From CAYUIS01 sp964444825 (GTDB lineage Bacteria; Chloroflexota; Anaerolineae; B4-G1): 13,443 nucleotides of DNA. The number at the start of each line of letters is the position of its first letter. Position 1 is the first letter of the stretch. The position numbers and the translations under genes were made by a program. The stretch is from contig CAYUIS010000146.1 of NCBI GenBank assembly GCA_964444825.1, positions 1-13,443 on the forward strand, read 5' to 3'. Of the stretch, positions 7,418-13,443 are shown piece by piece. The notes under the pieces were generated by a model that saw only the letters and a program-made list of their open reading frames with translations, ran no database searches and was not told the DNA's origin.

Positions 7418-9049
7418 TCACCCGCAGGGAATCCTCTCGCCGTTGCACAAGGTTTCTGACGAGACTGGATAGTTATCAAAAGACATGGTATAGCATTCCT
7501 CAAAATATGTACGGAGGTCTGCCTTGATGGCTTGATCGTATGGTGGCTCGACGTAGAGCGTGCGTCCGGGACGTTCGGTTACGAGCTGTCCATCGCGGAC
7601 AACTACTTCTCCATCCTTTAGGACGTAACGTGGGTGGGCAAACATCTCTTCCCTGTCGTCCGAGGGTTCGTAGACGGTTACGTCGGCATCAGCTCCCGCC
7701 CCCAGGTGTCCCTTGTTCTTGAGGCCCAGGGCGCGGGCCGTCCCCGCGCGGGTGATGATGGCGATCTCGTACAGTGAGTATTCGCGATCCAGCTCCTGAA
7801 GCAGGGCGTTTTTGCGCGCCCGAGATGGGAGGCGGGCCAATGCCTCAGCGCGAAAGTCACGATCCATCAACAACCTGATCACGTACGGATAATGGAAGAA
7901 GGGGCCGCCGTTGGGGTGATCGGTGGTCAAAAAGACCCGCCACGGATCCTCGATCAGCAGAAATAGCTCCATCCCGGTGATCCACTGGGCGGCGTTGAAC
8001 AGGTTCCCACGTTTGTAGAGCACGGGCACGACCCCACCGCCCGTCTCGTTCTCCACGTCGTCGTTCAGCCACTTGTGGCCCGTCAACTGGTGCAGGCGGT
8101 ACTGCAGCGGGCCATCCGATGTCATGGTCGTCGCCTCGCCAAAGATCACCTGTCCGATATCGACGGTCAACTTGTGGTGCTTGTTGACAGCGGTGGCGAC
8201 TTGAGCGGCGCTTGAGTGGGGCAGCTTTCCGGGCTCGCCCCCATAGCTAAAGAACTGTAAATGGCAGATGTGCGCACGTCGGCCTTCGAGCGCCTCGATC
8301 GTCTCCACCGTGGTGCGGGCGTTTCCGGATTGCCCCAGGTTGATGGTGTGAATGTGCGGGACGTGGGGCAGCGCCAGTTCGTCGTTGGCCCACGCGAGTG
8401 TGGTGAGGATCTGGCGCGGGGTGACACCGAAGCCGATGACTTGGTCGTCTAACTCACCCACGTTCTGGCCTGACTTCCAGTTCTCCACGCCGCCGGGATT
8501 GACGATCTTGATCCCGTACCCCTTGGTTGCCTCCAGCAGCCAAGCCACATAGTCGCGGGCCTTTTCCCGTTCGCCATCGCGGATGCAGTTCATGATAAAG
8601 TGGTTGTTCCCCATCGTGATGTAGGCCCCTGTGTCGAGGATGGGGGTATCGTCCAGTTCTTCGTGGGTGTGGCGCGCGACCAGCGGGGCGGTTGCGGCCT
8701 CCATCACCGTGGTGTAGCCCATCTCGGCGTAGAGGTAGCCGGTGAGGTGGGTCGTGGGCACCGTGTAACCTGATCCAGAGCGGCTGATGGACGTGCGCGC
8801 GCGGACGTGATCGCGATGGTCCTCGGGGCGGAACTTGCGTCCCGCGTTCACCTTTGCCCCGACGATGTGGCTGTGGATATCGACCCCACCGGGCATAACG
8901 ACCAGCCCGGTGGCGTCGAGCACGTCCGTCCCTTGCCGGTCTGCGTCTGCCGGGTGGATGATGTGTCCGTCCTCCATCCAGATGTCGCGAATCTCACCGT
9001 TCACCCCGTTCAGGGGGTCGTACACCTGACCGTTCAGTATTGCCTTCAT
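7418..9049 (-). CDS. fwdA: Formylmethanofuran dehydrogenase subunit A (amidohydrolase subunit)
   Basis: A 543-residue FwdA/FhcA. This zinc-type amidohydrolase subunit links formate and methanofuran to formyl-methanofuran, or does the reverse. Expected metal-site residues are visible (numbers about one higher if GTG 9052 is used): the HxH of DIHSHIVG near 59-61, a candidate carboxylated lysine near 181 in GIKIVNPGG, histidines in VPHIHTINLG and RAHICHLQFFSYGG, and the aspartate of FLTTDHPNGGPFFHYPY. All catalytic positions therefore look intact. GTG 9052 and ATG 9049 are adjacent codons; I prefer ATG 9049, which has AGGCGG 7 bases upstream and overlaps the fwdB stop as TGATG. A GTG start would give a GTGA overlap. 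It is slightly shorter than the roughly 570 residues of methanogen FwdA. Confidence 0.95.
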   Translation of the reverse strand: MKAILNGQVYDPLNGVNGEIRDIWMEDGHIIHPADADRQGTDVLDATGLVVMPGGVDIHSHIVGAKVNAGRKFRPEDHRDHVRARTSISRSGSGYTVPTTHLTGYLYAEMGYTTVMEAATAPLVARHTHEELDDTPILDTGAYITMGNNHFIMNCIRDGEREKARDYVAWLLEATKGYGIKIVNPGGVENWKSGQNVGELDDQVIGFGVTPRQILTTLAWANDELALPHVPHIHTINLGQSGNARTTVETIEALEGRRAHICHLQFFSYGGEPGKLPHSSAAQVATAVNKHHKLTVDIGQVIFGEATTMTSDGPLQYRLHQLTGHKWLNDDVENETGGGVVPVLYKRGNLFNAAQWITGMELFLLIEDPWRVFLTTDHPNGGPFFHYPYVIRLLMDRDFRAEALARLPSRARKNALLQELDREYSLYEIAIITRAGTARALGLKNKGHLGAGADADVTVYEPSDDREEMFAHPRYVLKDGEVVVRDGQLVTERPGRTLYVEPPYDQAIKADLRTYFEECYTMSFDNYPVSSETLCNGERIPCG

Positions 9050-10323
9050 CACGCCACCGCCTGAATGATCTTGTCCAGCACGTCTTCATCCGTGGGCCGG
9101 TTTGGTGGGAGCACCGGGCGAAGCCGGATGGGCACGCTATCCATTCGATAGGCTGTTCCGCCAGCATCCACGCCGTAGCACGCGGTCGGGAGGACCACCC
9201 GTGCCTCCTGCCCCGTCAGCGTCGGCATCGGATCGAGCACGATGGTGGGGATGCGGGACAATGCCTGGGCTGCCGCGGTGGGGAAATGGGCCACCGGGTC
9301 GGAAGCGATGATCAAGGCGGCGTCGGCCTCACCCCTTGCCAGCACGTCCACTGCCGTGAACTCACCCGGCCCGTAGCGGGGGTAACCACGGGCAAAACTG
9401 ACAGCGAAAGGATATCCACTCTGCCAGGACATCACCTGATCCGCCCCAGCTACGTTGCCGTGGCCCCGCATCGGGATAACGGAGAAGCGGGTGAACTGGT
9501 TCAGCTCCGCTACCAGGGTAAAGAGCTCGCTGACGTTGAGATCCCGCCCCTGGGTCTGGGTCAACCCCATTCCCATAAAGACCACGCCATAGCGGCACGT
9601 CTTCATCTGCTCTGCCAGCTCTCTCAACTGGGCTGTTGGGACGCCACCTAAAACGCCGCTTTCCGTTTCGATCTCGATCCCCTGTACGAGCGCTCGCAGG
9701 GCCGTCAATACCTCGAAATCAGCCCCAGGGAGGATCTGCAGGAACAGATCAGCCTTCCTTGCGCTTGTCGTGGGGCGCACATCGACGACCACCACCGTCC
9801 GATCCTGGCGGCCGCCCGGCGTGAGCGTGCCCTTGGCGGTCGCCGAGTATCGGGAAAAGTGACGGATGTGGGATACCGCCGGGTTACAGCCCCAGAACAC
9901 GAGCAGGTCGGCCCGGTTCCGCACTTCCCCCAGGGTGCAGGTCGGCTCACCCACCGCCTGCATCGCCAGGCCGGTCGGGCCGTGGCAGACGGATGAGGTG
10001 GTGTCAATCATCGCTCCCAGCCGATCGGCCAGTTCAACCACCTTGCGCTGCGCTTCGGTGGCCGTGGAGCTGAGGCCATAGATCAGCGGGCTGTCGGCCT
10101 GGTTGAGAATTTGGGCTGTCTCGGCAATCGCCTCTTCCCAGGTCACCTCTTGACCGTCCACGGTGGGCTGTTGCGGCGCTGGATCGTAGTGGGTAAAGAG
10201 CCCGCGACCGTTGGCGCACGCCTTGCGCACCTTGGTGATGTGACCGTCGTCCACCTCTACGACAATGTCGTCGCACAGGCAGCCGCAGAAGGAACAGACC
10301 ACGTGTTCATGGATCGTGCTCAT
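9049..10323 (-). CDS. fwdB: Formylmethanofuran dehydrogenase subunit B (Mo/W-pterin, FeS subunit)
   Basis: A 424-residue member of the molybdopterin oxidoreductase superfamily, the formate-dehydrogenase-like subunit of Fwd. N-terminal cysteines 10, 13, 17 (CSFCGCLCDD) and 36 (KACANGRG) fit the CxxCxxxC...C site for one [4Fe-4S] cluster. Cys113 in SSVCHGPTG corresponds to the cysteine that ligates Mo or W in methanogen FwdB. From what I know of the methylotroph Fhc complex, its FhcB lacks these redox cofactors, so their retention here argues for a redox-active enzyme. I start at ATG 10323 (MSTIHEHVV), which overlaps the fwdD stop as ATGA; the longer open frame to 10374 only adds 17 residues lying within fwdD. 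The stop overlaps the fwdA start. Electron partner subunits (FwdF/FwdG-type polyferredoxins) are not in the window. Confidence 0.94.
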   Translation of the reverse strand: MSTIHEHVVCSFCGCLCDDIVVEVDDGHITKVRKACANGRGLFTHYDPAPQQPTVDGQEVTWEEAIAETAQILNQADSPLIYGLSSTATEAQRKVVELADRLGAMIDTTSSVCHGPTGLAMQAVGEPTCTLGEVRNRADLLVFWGCNPAVSHIRHFSRYSATAKGTLTPGGRQDRTVVVVDVRPTTSARKADLFLQILPGADFEVLTALRALVQGIEIETESGVLGGVPTAQLRELAEQMKTCRYGVVFMGMGLTQTQGRDLNVSELFTLVAELNQFTRFSVIPMRGHGNVAGADQVMSWQSGYPFAVSFARGYPRYGPGEFTAVDVLARGEADAALIIASDPVAHFPTAAAQALSRIPTIVLDPMPTLTGQEARVVLPTACYGVDAGGTAYRMDSVPIRLRPVLPPNRPTDEDVLDKIIQAVA

Positions 10324-10658
10324 GCCGGCTCCACCTCCGCCAACAACCCCTTTGAGGGCGGCATACCTGTACATTCTGTGTCCGATCCGATGAGGACGTT
10401 GGCCGTGGGTCCCATCGGCATAAACAGCAGCCCAGGCGGAAGCTGCCCCGTTCGCACGGGTACCTCGACCTGTCCAGTCGAGGTCCGTACCTGGACCACC
10501 TGGCCTTCCTCGATACCCAGATGGGCCATGTCATCCGAGTTCATCTCCACCAAAACCGTCGCACGGCGGTAGGCCTCCGAATCCTTGCCCTGGTGTAGGC
10601 TTTTTCCCTGTTCTGGGGTCCGGCCGGTGATCAGAGTAAAATGTTCGCTCAAGGTCAT
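10320..10658 (-). CDS. fwdD: Formylmethanofuran dehydrogenase subunit D (molybdopterin dinucleotide-binding)
   Basis: A 112-residue protein matching FwdD/FmdD, the small subunit that completes the pterin-dinucleotide binding site of FwdB; in most related oxidoreductases this domain is fused to the large subunit. Visible family motifs are LITGRTPEQGKSLHQGK near the N-terminus and LLFMPMGPTANVLIG followed by TGMPPSKG near the C-terminus. This subunit is not part of the FhcABCD set of aerobic methylotrophs, which supports a cofactor-containing enzyme here. ATG 10658 has GGAGG directly abutting it; a TTG two codons in (10652) would have 6-base spacing, so the start may shift by two residues. It lies 8 bases after the COG2232 ligase gene and overlaps fwdB as ATGA. 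Confidence 0.92.
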   Translation of the reverse strand: MTLSEHFTLITGRTPEQGKSLHQGKDSEAYRRATVLVEMNSDDMAHLGIEEGQVVQVRTSTGQVEVPVRTGQLPPGLLFMPMGPTANVLIGSDTECTGMPPSKGLLAEVEPA

Positions 10659-10666
10659 CCTCCGCT

Positions 10667-11818
10667 CTACCTATCGGTGTCGCCAATCTCGTGGCGCACA
10701 GCTTTTGCGTTCTCCAGCAGATGGGTCCAGCAGGTCTCTCGGTCTTTTCCCTCTGCCAATACGGTACACACCGGGTGGCCGGCCTCGATCTGCTCGCCGG
10801 GGAAGGGAATGTCTCGTCTGTTCCGCTGCGTCCACTCTGCCGTCTCCGGCAGTGTTACTCCCTGCCTGGCGTAGACAATGCCTTTGCCAGAGTATGGGCC
10901 GGCGACCTGTTCCGCCAGAGAGAAATCGGGCAGTTTGCCAGTCATCGCCTCTATGTGCGCCGAAAAGACGTTGATTCCGTACGCCCGCTCCACCAGCTCC
11001 ATTGAAGCTGTGTAGCGCGGGTTGATCTCCACCAGAGTTGGCAAAGGGCGTCCATCCGGGCCCTCTGCCATCACCAAATCTATGCCGTTTACTCCCCGTA
11101 GGCCAAATTGTTGGGTGAGCTGTGCCACCATGTTCTCCACGTCCTTCAGTACAACGAGCCTGTCTCGAGATTGGGGCTCCAGCGGCAGAATATTGCCACA
11201 CCAGGCGAATCCCTGGCTACCCAGTTCACCCTGCCCGATGAGTTGCTCCGTCAGGCCGAGAAGCACGCTCCGCTGCCCATCGGCCACAAAGGCTGCCGAG
11301 GCAGACTGACCCTCAACATAGGCCTGTAGGACGTGTGCCTCGTCGAGGGGGTCGCCTATCCACCTCTTGATGCCGTGTCCCCCACCGCTGCAGACCGGCT
11401 TGCGCAGCCAACGCGCCGTCGGATCAGCCTCTTTCTCCTCGCCGGGGAGGAGCGTGACGGGGTGGGGAATGCTGGCTTCCTGGCAGAACTGGCGCAGCGT
11501 GCGCCAATCGCGCACCCGGCTCAACACGGTGGGCGCGTTCCCAAGCAGAACGCGCCCACGTGCCAGTTCCGCTACCACGGCGGGATGGTTTTCCAGGTTC
11601 GAGATATAGACTACTGCCTGAAAATCCAGGCGCCGGCTGGCTTGTAGTAATCCTTCGGCACTGAAACGGAACTGAAAGTCGCGCTTCAGTGAATAGTTCT
11701 CCACTAGCCCCTTCTGGTCCCGGTCGCCAAAGTAGTCGAGGGTGATGACGGCATGTCGACCGTTCACGGCTGATTCAGCGATGGCCCTGGTGCTGAGGCC
11801 GGTGACTAGGATGCTCAA
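10667..11818 (-). CDS. ATP-grasp carboligase, COG2232-like, linked to H4MPT genes
   Basis: A 383-residue ATP-grasp enzyme of the biotin-carboxylase-like group (COG2232). The N-terminus SILVTGLSTRAIAESA and TLDYFGD are characteristic; the ATP-binding glycine loop is RKPVCSGGGHGIKRW at about 139-153; likely metal and catalytic residues are Asp247 (GVNGIDLV) and Glu264/Asn266 (LVEINPRYTASMELVE). Homologues recur in H4MPT gene islands of methylotrophs and in methanogens, and the reaction is, as far as I know, not established; ligation of an amino acid onto a C1 carrier is a reasonable guess. The start is TTG 11818, since no ATG or GTG in frame lies upstream after the stop and the family motif begins at once; the ribosome site is weak. 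It follows mtdB by 60 bases and precedes fwdD by 8. Confidence 0.8.
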   Translation of the reverse strand: MSILVTGLSTRAIAESAVNGRHAVITLDYFGDRDQKGLVENYSLKRDFQFRFSAEGLLQASRRLDFQAVVYISNLENHPAVVAELARGRVLLGNAPTVLSRVRDWRTLRQFCQEASIPHPVTLLPGEEKEADPTARWLRKPVCSGGGHGIKRWIGDPLDEAHVLQAYVEGQSASAAFVADGQRSVLLGLTEQLIGQGELGSQGFAWCGNILPLEPQSRDRLVVLKDVENMVAQLTQQFGLRGVNGIDLVMAEGPDGRPLPTLVEINPRYTASMELVERAYGINVFSAHIEAMTGKLPDFSLAEQVAGPYSGKGIVYARQGVTLPETAEWTQRNRRDIPFPGEQIEAGHPVCTVLAEGKDRETCWTHLLENAKAVRHEIGDTDR

Positions 11819-11878
11819 TTGGCCGGTTGACCTGTCTCTTCTTTTATCCCCGCCTCCGACAAAAGAAAGACGGCAGAA

Positions 11879-12754
11879 TCAGATTTCCGCCAATTCCTTG
11901 GCGAACTCGAAAGCATTGGTATAGTCCAGGAACAGACCCTCGGATTCCATCGCCGTCTTTAGCATCTTGGACTCGATCTTGTTTCTCAGATTCCCGATGG
12001 CGAGAGCCCCTATGACTAGTATACCATCCTTTTCCCGCTTGTCATACTTTGCCTTTATCCCGGCGATCCCCGCCGGCGGGACGGCGTTCACGTCAGCGGC
12101 AACGAGGCACTTTTCCAATCGGGGGATAAATTCCTCGGGCACAAGCTCGACGCCCGCCGGCCCTGCGGCGACCACGATCTCACACGCCGCCGCAGCAGCC
12201 ACGATCTCTTCCGGCGATGTCGCCACGATCCCTTGTACTTGTCCGCCCACCTTTTCGGCGATCTGTTCCGCAAGGGTGGTCACATCCTCGACGATATCTA
12301 CAGTTGTGACTGTCACGCCTTGCTTGGCCAGGATTCTGCTCGTCACCCGGCCCACGCGCCCGCAACCACCCAACACGGCGGCTTTCTTTCCCTCCAGGGT
12401 CTCGCCTTTCATAGCCAACGCCTCCATCACCTTTGCGACGATGGATGACGACGTTGTGTGAGCGCCTTTGGGATCGACGGCGATGGAGAGTTGGAACGGT
12501 GGGAACATTGCTTTGCTGGCCTTTTTTGCCATCTTTTCAACTGCGTCGAGGTCGCTTCCGCCGAAGAACAGGGTGGTGTGTTTCGCTCCCTTTGGTCCGC
12601 GGGGGAACATTGCATCCTGCACCAGCGGTGTGATCTCGTCCATCGATACCCCGCCGAACGGGTGCACGATATCAAAGCCCAGGTCGTAGGCGAACAGAAT
12701 GTCGAACGGACTTGGGCGTTTATCCATGTCAAAATACAAAAGAATATTTTTCAT
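11879..12754 (-). CDS. mtdB: NAD(P)-dependent methylene-H4MPT dehydrogenase
   Basis: A 291-residue bacterial MtdB. It oxidises methylene-H4MPT to methenyl-H4MPT with NAD(P)+, the step before Mch. The N-terminus MKNILLYFDMDKRPSPFDIL and HPFGGV are typical, DPKGAHTTSSSIVAK lies at about 94-108, and the Rossmann nucleotide-binding glycines are in AAVLGGCGRVGRVTSR at about 125-140. Methanogens use unrelated F420- or H2-dependent enzymes for this step, so MtdB is a strong sign of a bacterial host. ATG 12754 is preceded by AGGAGAG about 7 bases upstream. The gene stands 51 bases after the LarC-C-like gene, with a hairpin in between, and 60 bases before the COG2232 ligase gene. Which of NAD+ or NADP+ is preferred cannot be read with confidence. 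Confidence 0.94.
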   Translation of the reverse strand: MKNILLYFDMDKRPSPFDILFAYDLGFDIVHPFGGVSMDEITPLVQDAMFPRGPKGAKHTTLFFGGSDLDAVEKMAKKASKAMFPPFQLSIAVDPKGAHTTSSSIVAKVMEALAMKGETLEGKKAAVLGGCGRVGRVTSRILAKQGVTVTTVDIVEDVTTLAEQIAEKVGGQVQGIVATSPEEIVAAAAACEIVVAAGPAGVELVPEEFIPRLEKCLVAADVNAVPPAGIAGIKAKYDKREKDGILVIGALAIGNLRNKIESKMLKTAMESEGLFLDYTNAFEFAKELAEI

Positions 12755-12780
12755 CGGTGATCTCTCCTACTACAAAGATA

Positions 12781-12813
12781 TAGCCAGGGTCACGCGCCCT
12801 CCTGGCTAGCCAG
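12781..12813. repeat. Hairpin/palindrome across the end of the LarC-C-like gene
   Basis: Eight-base arms TAGCCAGG (12781-12788) and CCTGGCTA (12801-12808) face each other over a 12-base loop. An overlapping perfect 12-base palindrome, CTGGCTAGCCAG, lies at 12802-12813 and includes the stop codon of the LarC-C-like gene. The two structures are mutually exclusive. There is no T-run after the stem on the minus strand, so simple intrinsic termination is unlikely; partial attenuation or mRNA processing before mtdB is possible (inference). Confidence 0.5.
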
Positions 12814-13360
12814 AGGCAGTATCCTCTCCTTCGTCAAACGAGACCTCTGCCTGGATGGTGTGCACGCCGCCAATGTCTCCGAGCCAGTTACTCTCTTGGT
12901 TCAGTGCTACCTGCTCGACGAAACGCTTGAGGGCGCCGAACGAGACTTGCAACCCCACCTGCTCGAACTGAGCCACAGCAGCCCGTAGGTCCTCGTACTC
13001 CGCTTTGACGGAGACAACCTGGCCTTTCTGGCCGAGGATTTCCTTCACGCGCACGGGCACTTGTACCGGATCTTTGTCGCTTTGGGCTGTCAGGCGCACT
13101 TGCCGCAGTCGGTACTCGAAGCGAATGTGGCGTGGGTCAAAGACGCGCACACCCAACGTGCCTATCTCTCCTGCCAGAAATCCCCCCAGTGTCTCGACCT
13201 GCTCTGCCGGGGCATCCACAAAGAACAAGAACTCTAGCCGTCCCTTCTTAGTGATAGCCTGCACCACGTGGACGCTCTCAGCTCCCCGAGCCATCAGTCC
13301 TTCAATGAGGTGGGGGATCACTTCGCCGGATATATCGTCTACATTAACCAACAGTAACAT
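12806..13360 (-). CDS. Stand-alone LarC C-terminal-domain-like protein
   Basis: A 184-residue protein resembling the C-terminal half of LarC (the LarC2 portion). Shared traits are the opening LLLVNVDDISGE, GLMARGAESVHV, the KKGR segment where LarC has MKKxRP, GEIGTLGVRVFDPRHIRFEY in place of the E-x-T-T-x-G-x-R motif, and a later KAEYEDLRAAV matching the PEYED region. In Lactobacillus, LarC is made by frameshifting between larC1 and larC2 frames; here a C-half-like protein has its own ATG (13360-13358), with only a poor ribosome site. It may pair with the LarC N-half-like protein at the far end of the cluster, or be a paralogue with a new task such as another cofactor. Family resemblance is moderate to good by eye; function unknown. 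Confidence 0.65.
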   Translation of the reverse strand: MLLLVNVDDISGEVIPHLIEGLMARGAESVHVVQAITKKGRLEFLFFVDAPAEQVETLGGFLAGEIGTLGVRVFDPRHIRFEYRLRQVRLTAQSDKDPVQVPVRVKEILGQKGQVVSVKAEYEDLRAAVAQFEQVGLQVSFGALKRFVEQVALNQESNWLGDIGGVHTIQAEVSFDEGEDTASG

Positions 13361-13443
13361 AATCCATCAACCGATCGGGCCAGTACAGGGAGGTAAGGTG
13401 GGGGCGCAGCTAGGCTGCGCCCCTACCTGGTCTAGATCAAAAA
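13361..13443. other. Intergenic strip upstream of the operon, no gene
   Basis: These 83 bases upstream of the first gene hold no open frame of note. They contain the GC-rich hairpin described separately at 13396-13428. I could not pick out a convincing sigma-70-type promoter on the minus strand; the operon promoter may lie here unrecognised or beyond the right edge. Confidence 0.5.
13396..13428. repeat. GC-rich hairpin, possible dispersed palindromic element
   Basis: Perfect 10-base arms GGGGCGCAGC (13401-13410) and GCTGCGCCCC (13414-13423) flank a TAG loop. After one imperfect pair the stem continues with AGGT (13396-13399) against ACCT (13425-13428), giving a stem of about 14 base pairs. 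No T-run follows on either strand, so it is not a standard intrinsic terminator. Short GTAGGGGCGCAGC-type palindromes recur between genes in some bacterial genomes, which suggests a REP-like dispersed repeat (inference; copy number cannot be seen here). Confidence 0.7.

Noticed and set aside
9040..9651. 203-residue plus-strand open frame
   Set aside because: Antisense to the end of fwdB, whose minus-strand protein is clearly conserved; no family features on the plus strand.
10324..10374. 17-residue N-terminal extension of FwdB
   Set aside because: It is glycine-rich shadow sequence within fwdD; ATG 10323 forms an ATGA overlap and begins the conserved domain.
10671..11201. 176-residue minus-strand open frame inside the COG2232 ligase gene
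   Set aside because: It is another frame of the same region; only the 383-residue frame carries ATP-grasp motifs.
1..13443. tRNA, rRNA, CRISPR array, insertion sequence or prophage genes
   Set aside because: No direct-repeat array, transposase motif or cloverleaf-like sequence was found; the strand is almost fully occupied by the C1 genes.

Overview
The window is a compact, single-strand (minus) gene cluster for tetrahydromethanopterin (H4MPT) and methanofuran linked one-carbon metabolism. It reads right to left. Several traits point to a bacterium: an MtdB-type methylene-H4MPT dehydrogenase, a two-TM methyl-accepting chemotaxis protein, and clear Shine-Dalgarno sites before several genes. 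Many of the proteins nevertheless belong to families best known from methanogenic archaea. The phylum cannot be fixed from the sequence. An uncultured lineage such as Chloroflexota is my low-confidence guess, based on the GC-rich palindromic intergenic elements and the gene mix.

Layout in transcription order: (1) a short intergenic strip with a GC-rich hairpin (13361-13443); (2) a stand-alone protein resembling the C-terminal half of the nickel-cofactor protein LarC; (3) mtdB; (4) an ATP-grasp ligase of the COG2232 type; (5) fwdD-fwdB-fwdA, encoding formylmethanofuran dehydrogenase subunits; (6) a methyl-accepting chemotaxis protein inserted into the series; (7) ftr-fwdC-mch; (8) a RimK/MptN-like ATP-grasp ligase, a CitG-like protein and an archaeal-type nucleotidyltransferase, which are probably cofactor-building genes; (9) the start of a larC gene that runs off the left edge. 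Five junctions share 1-4 bases as ATGA, GTGA or TGATG, and fwdC/mch overlap by 17 bases, so most of this is probably one translationally coupled operon.

The enzymes form a pathway: MtdB (methylene to methenyl-H4MPT), Mch (methenyl to formyl-H4MPT), Ftr (formyl transfer to methanofuran) and Fwd (formyl-methanofuran to or from CO2). FwdB keeps four cysteines placed as in iron-sulfur-binding homologues plus a VCHGP cysteine at the metal-ligand position, and a separate FwdD subunit is present. This suggests a redox-active Mo/W formylmethanofuran dehydrogenase rather than the cofactor-free hydrolytic Fhc complex of classical methylotrophs. Points that deserve a second look are this redox-competent enzyme, the embedded chemoreceptor, the LarC-related genes at both ends, and the cofactor-type genes of uncertain step. 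No plus-strand gene, RNA gene, CRISPR array or insertion sequence was seen, and no gene-free stretch exceeds about 100 bases.
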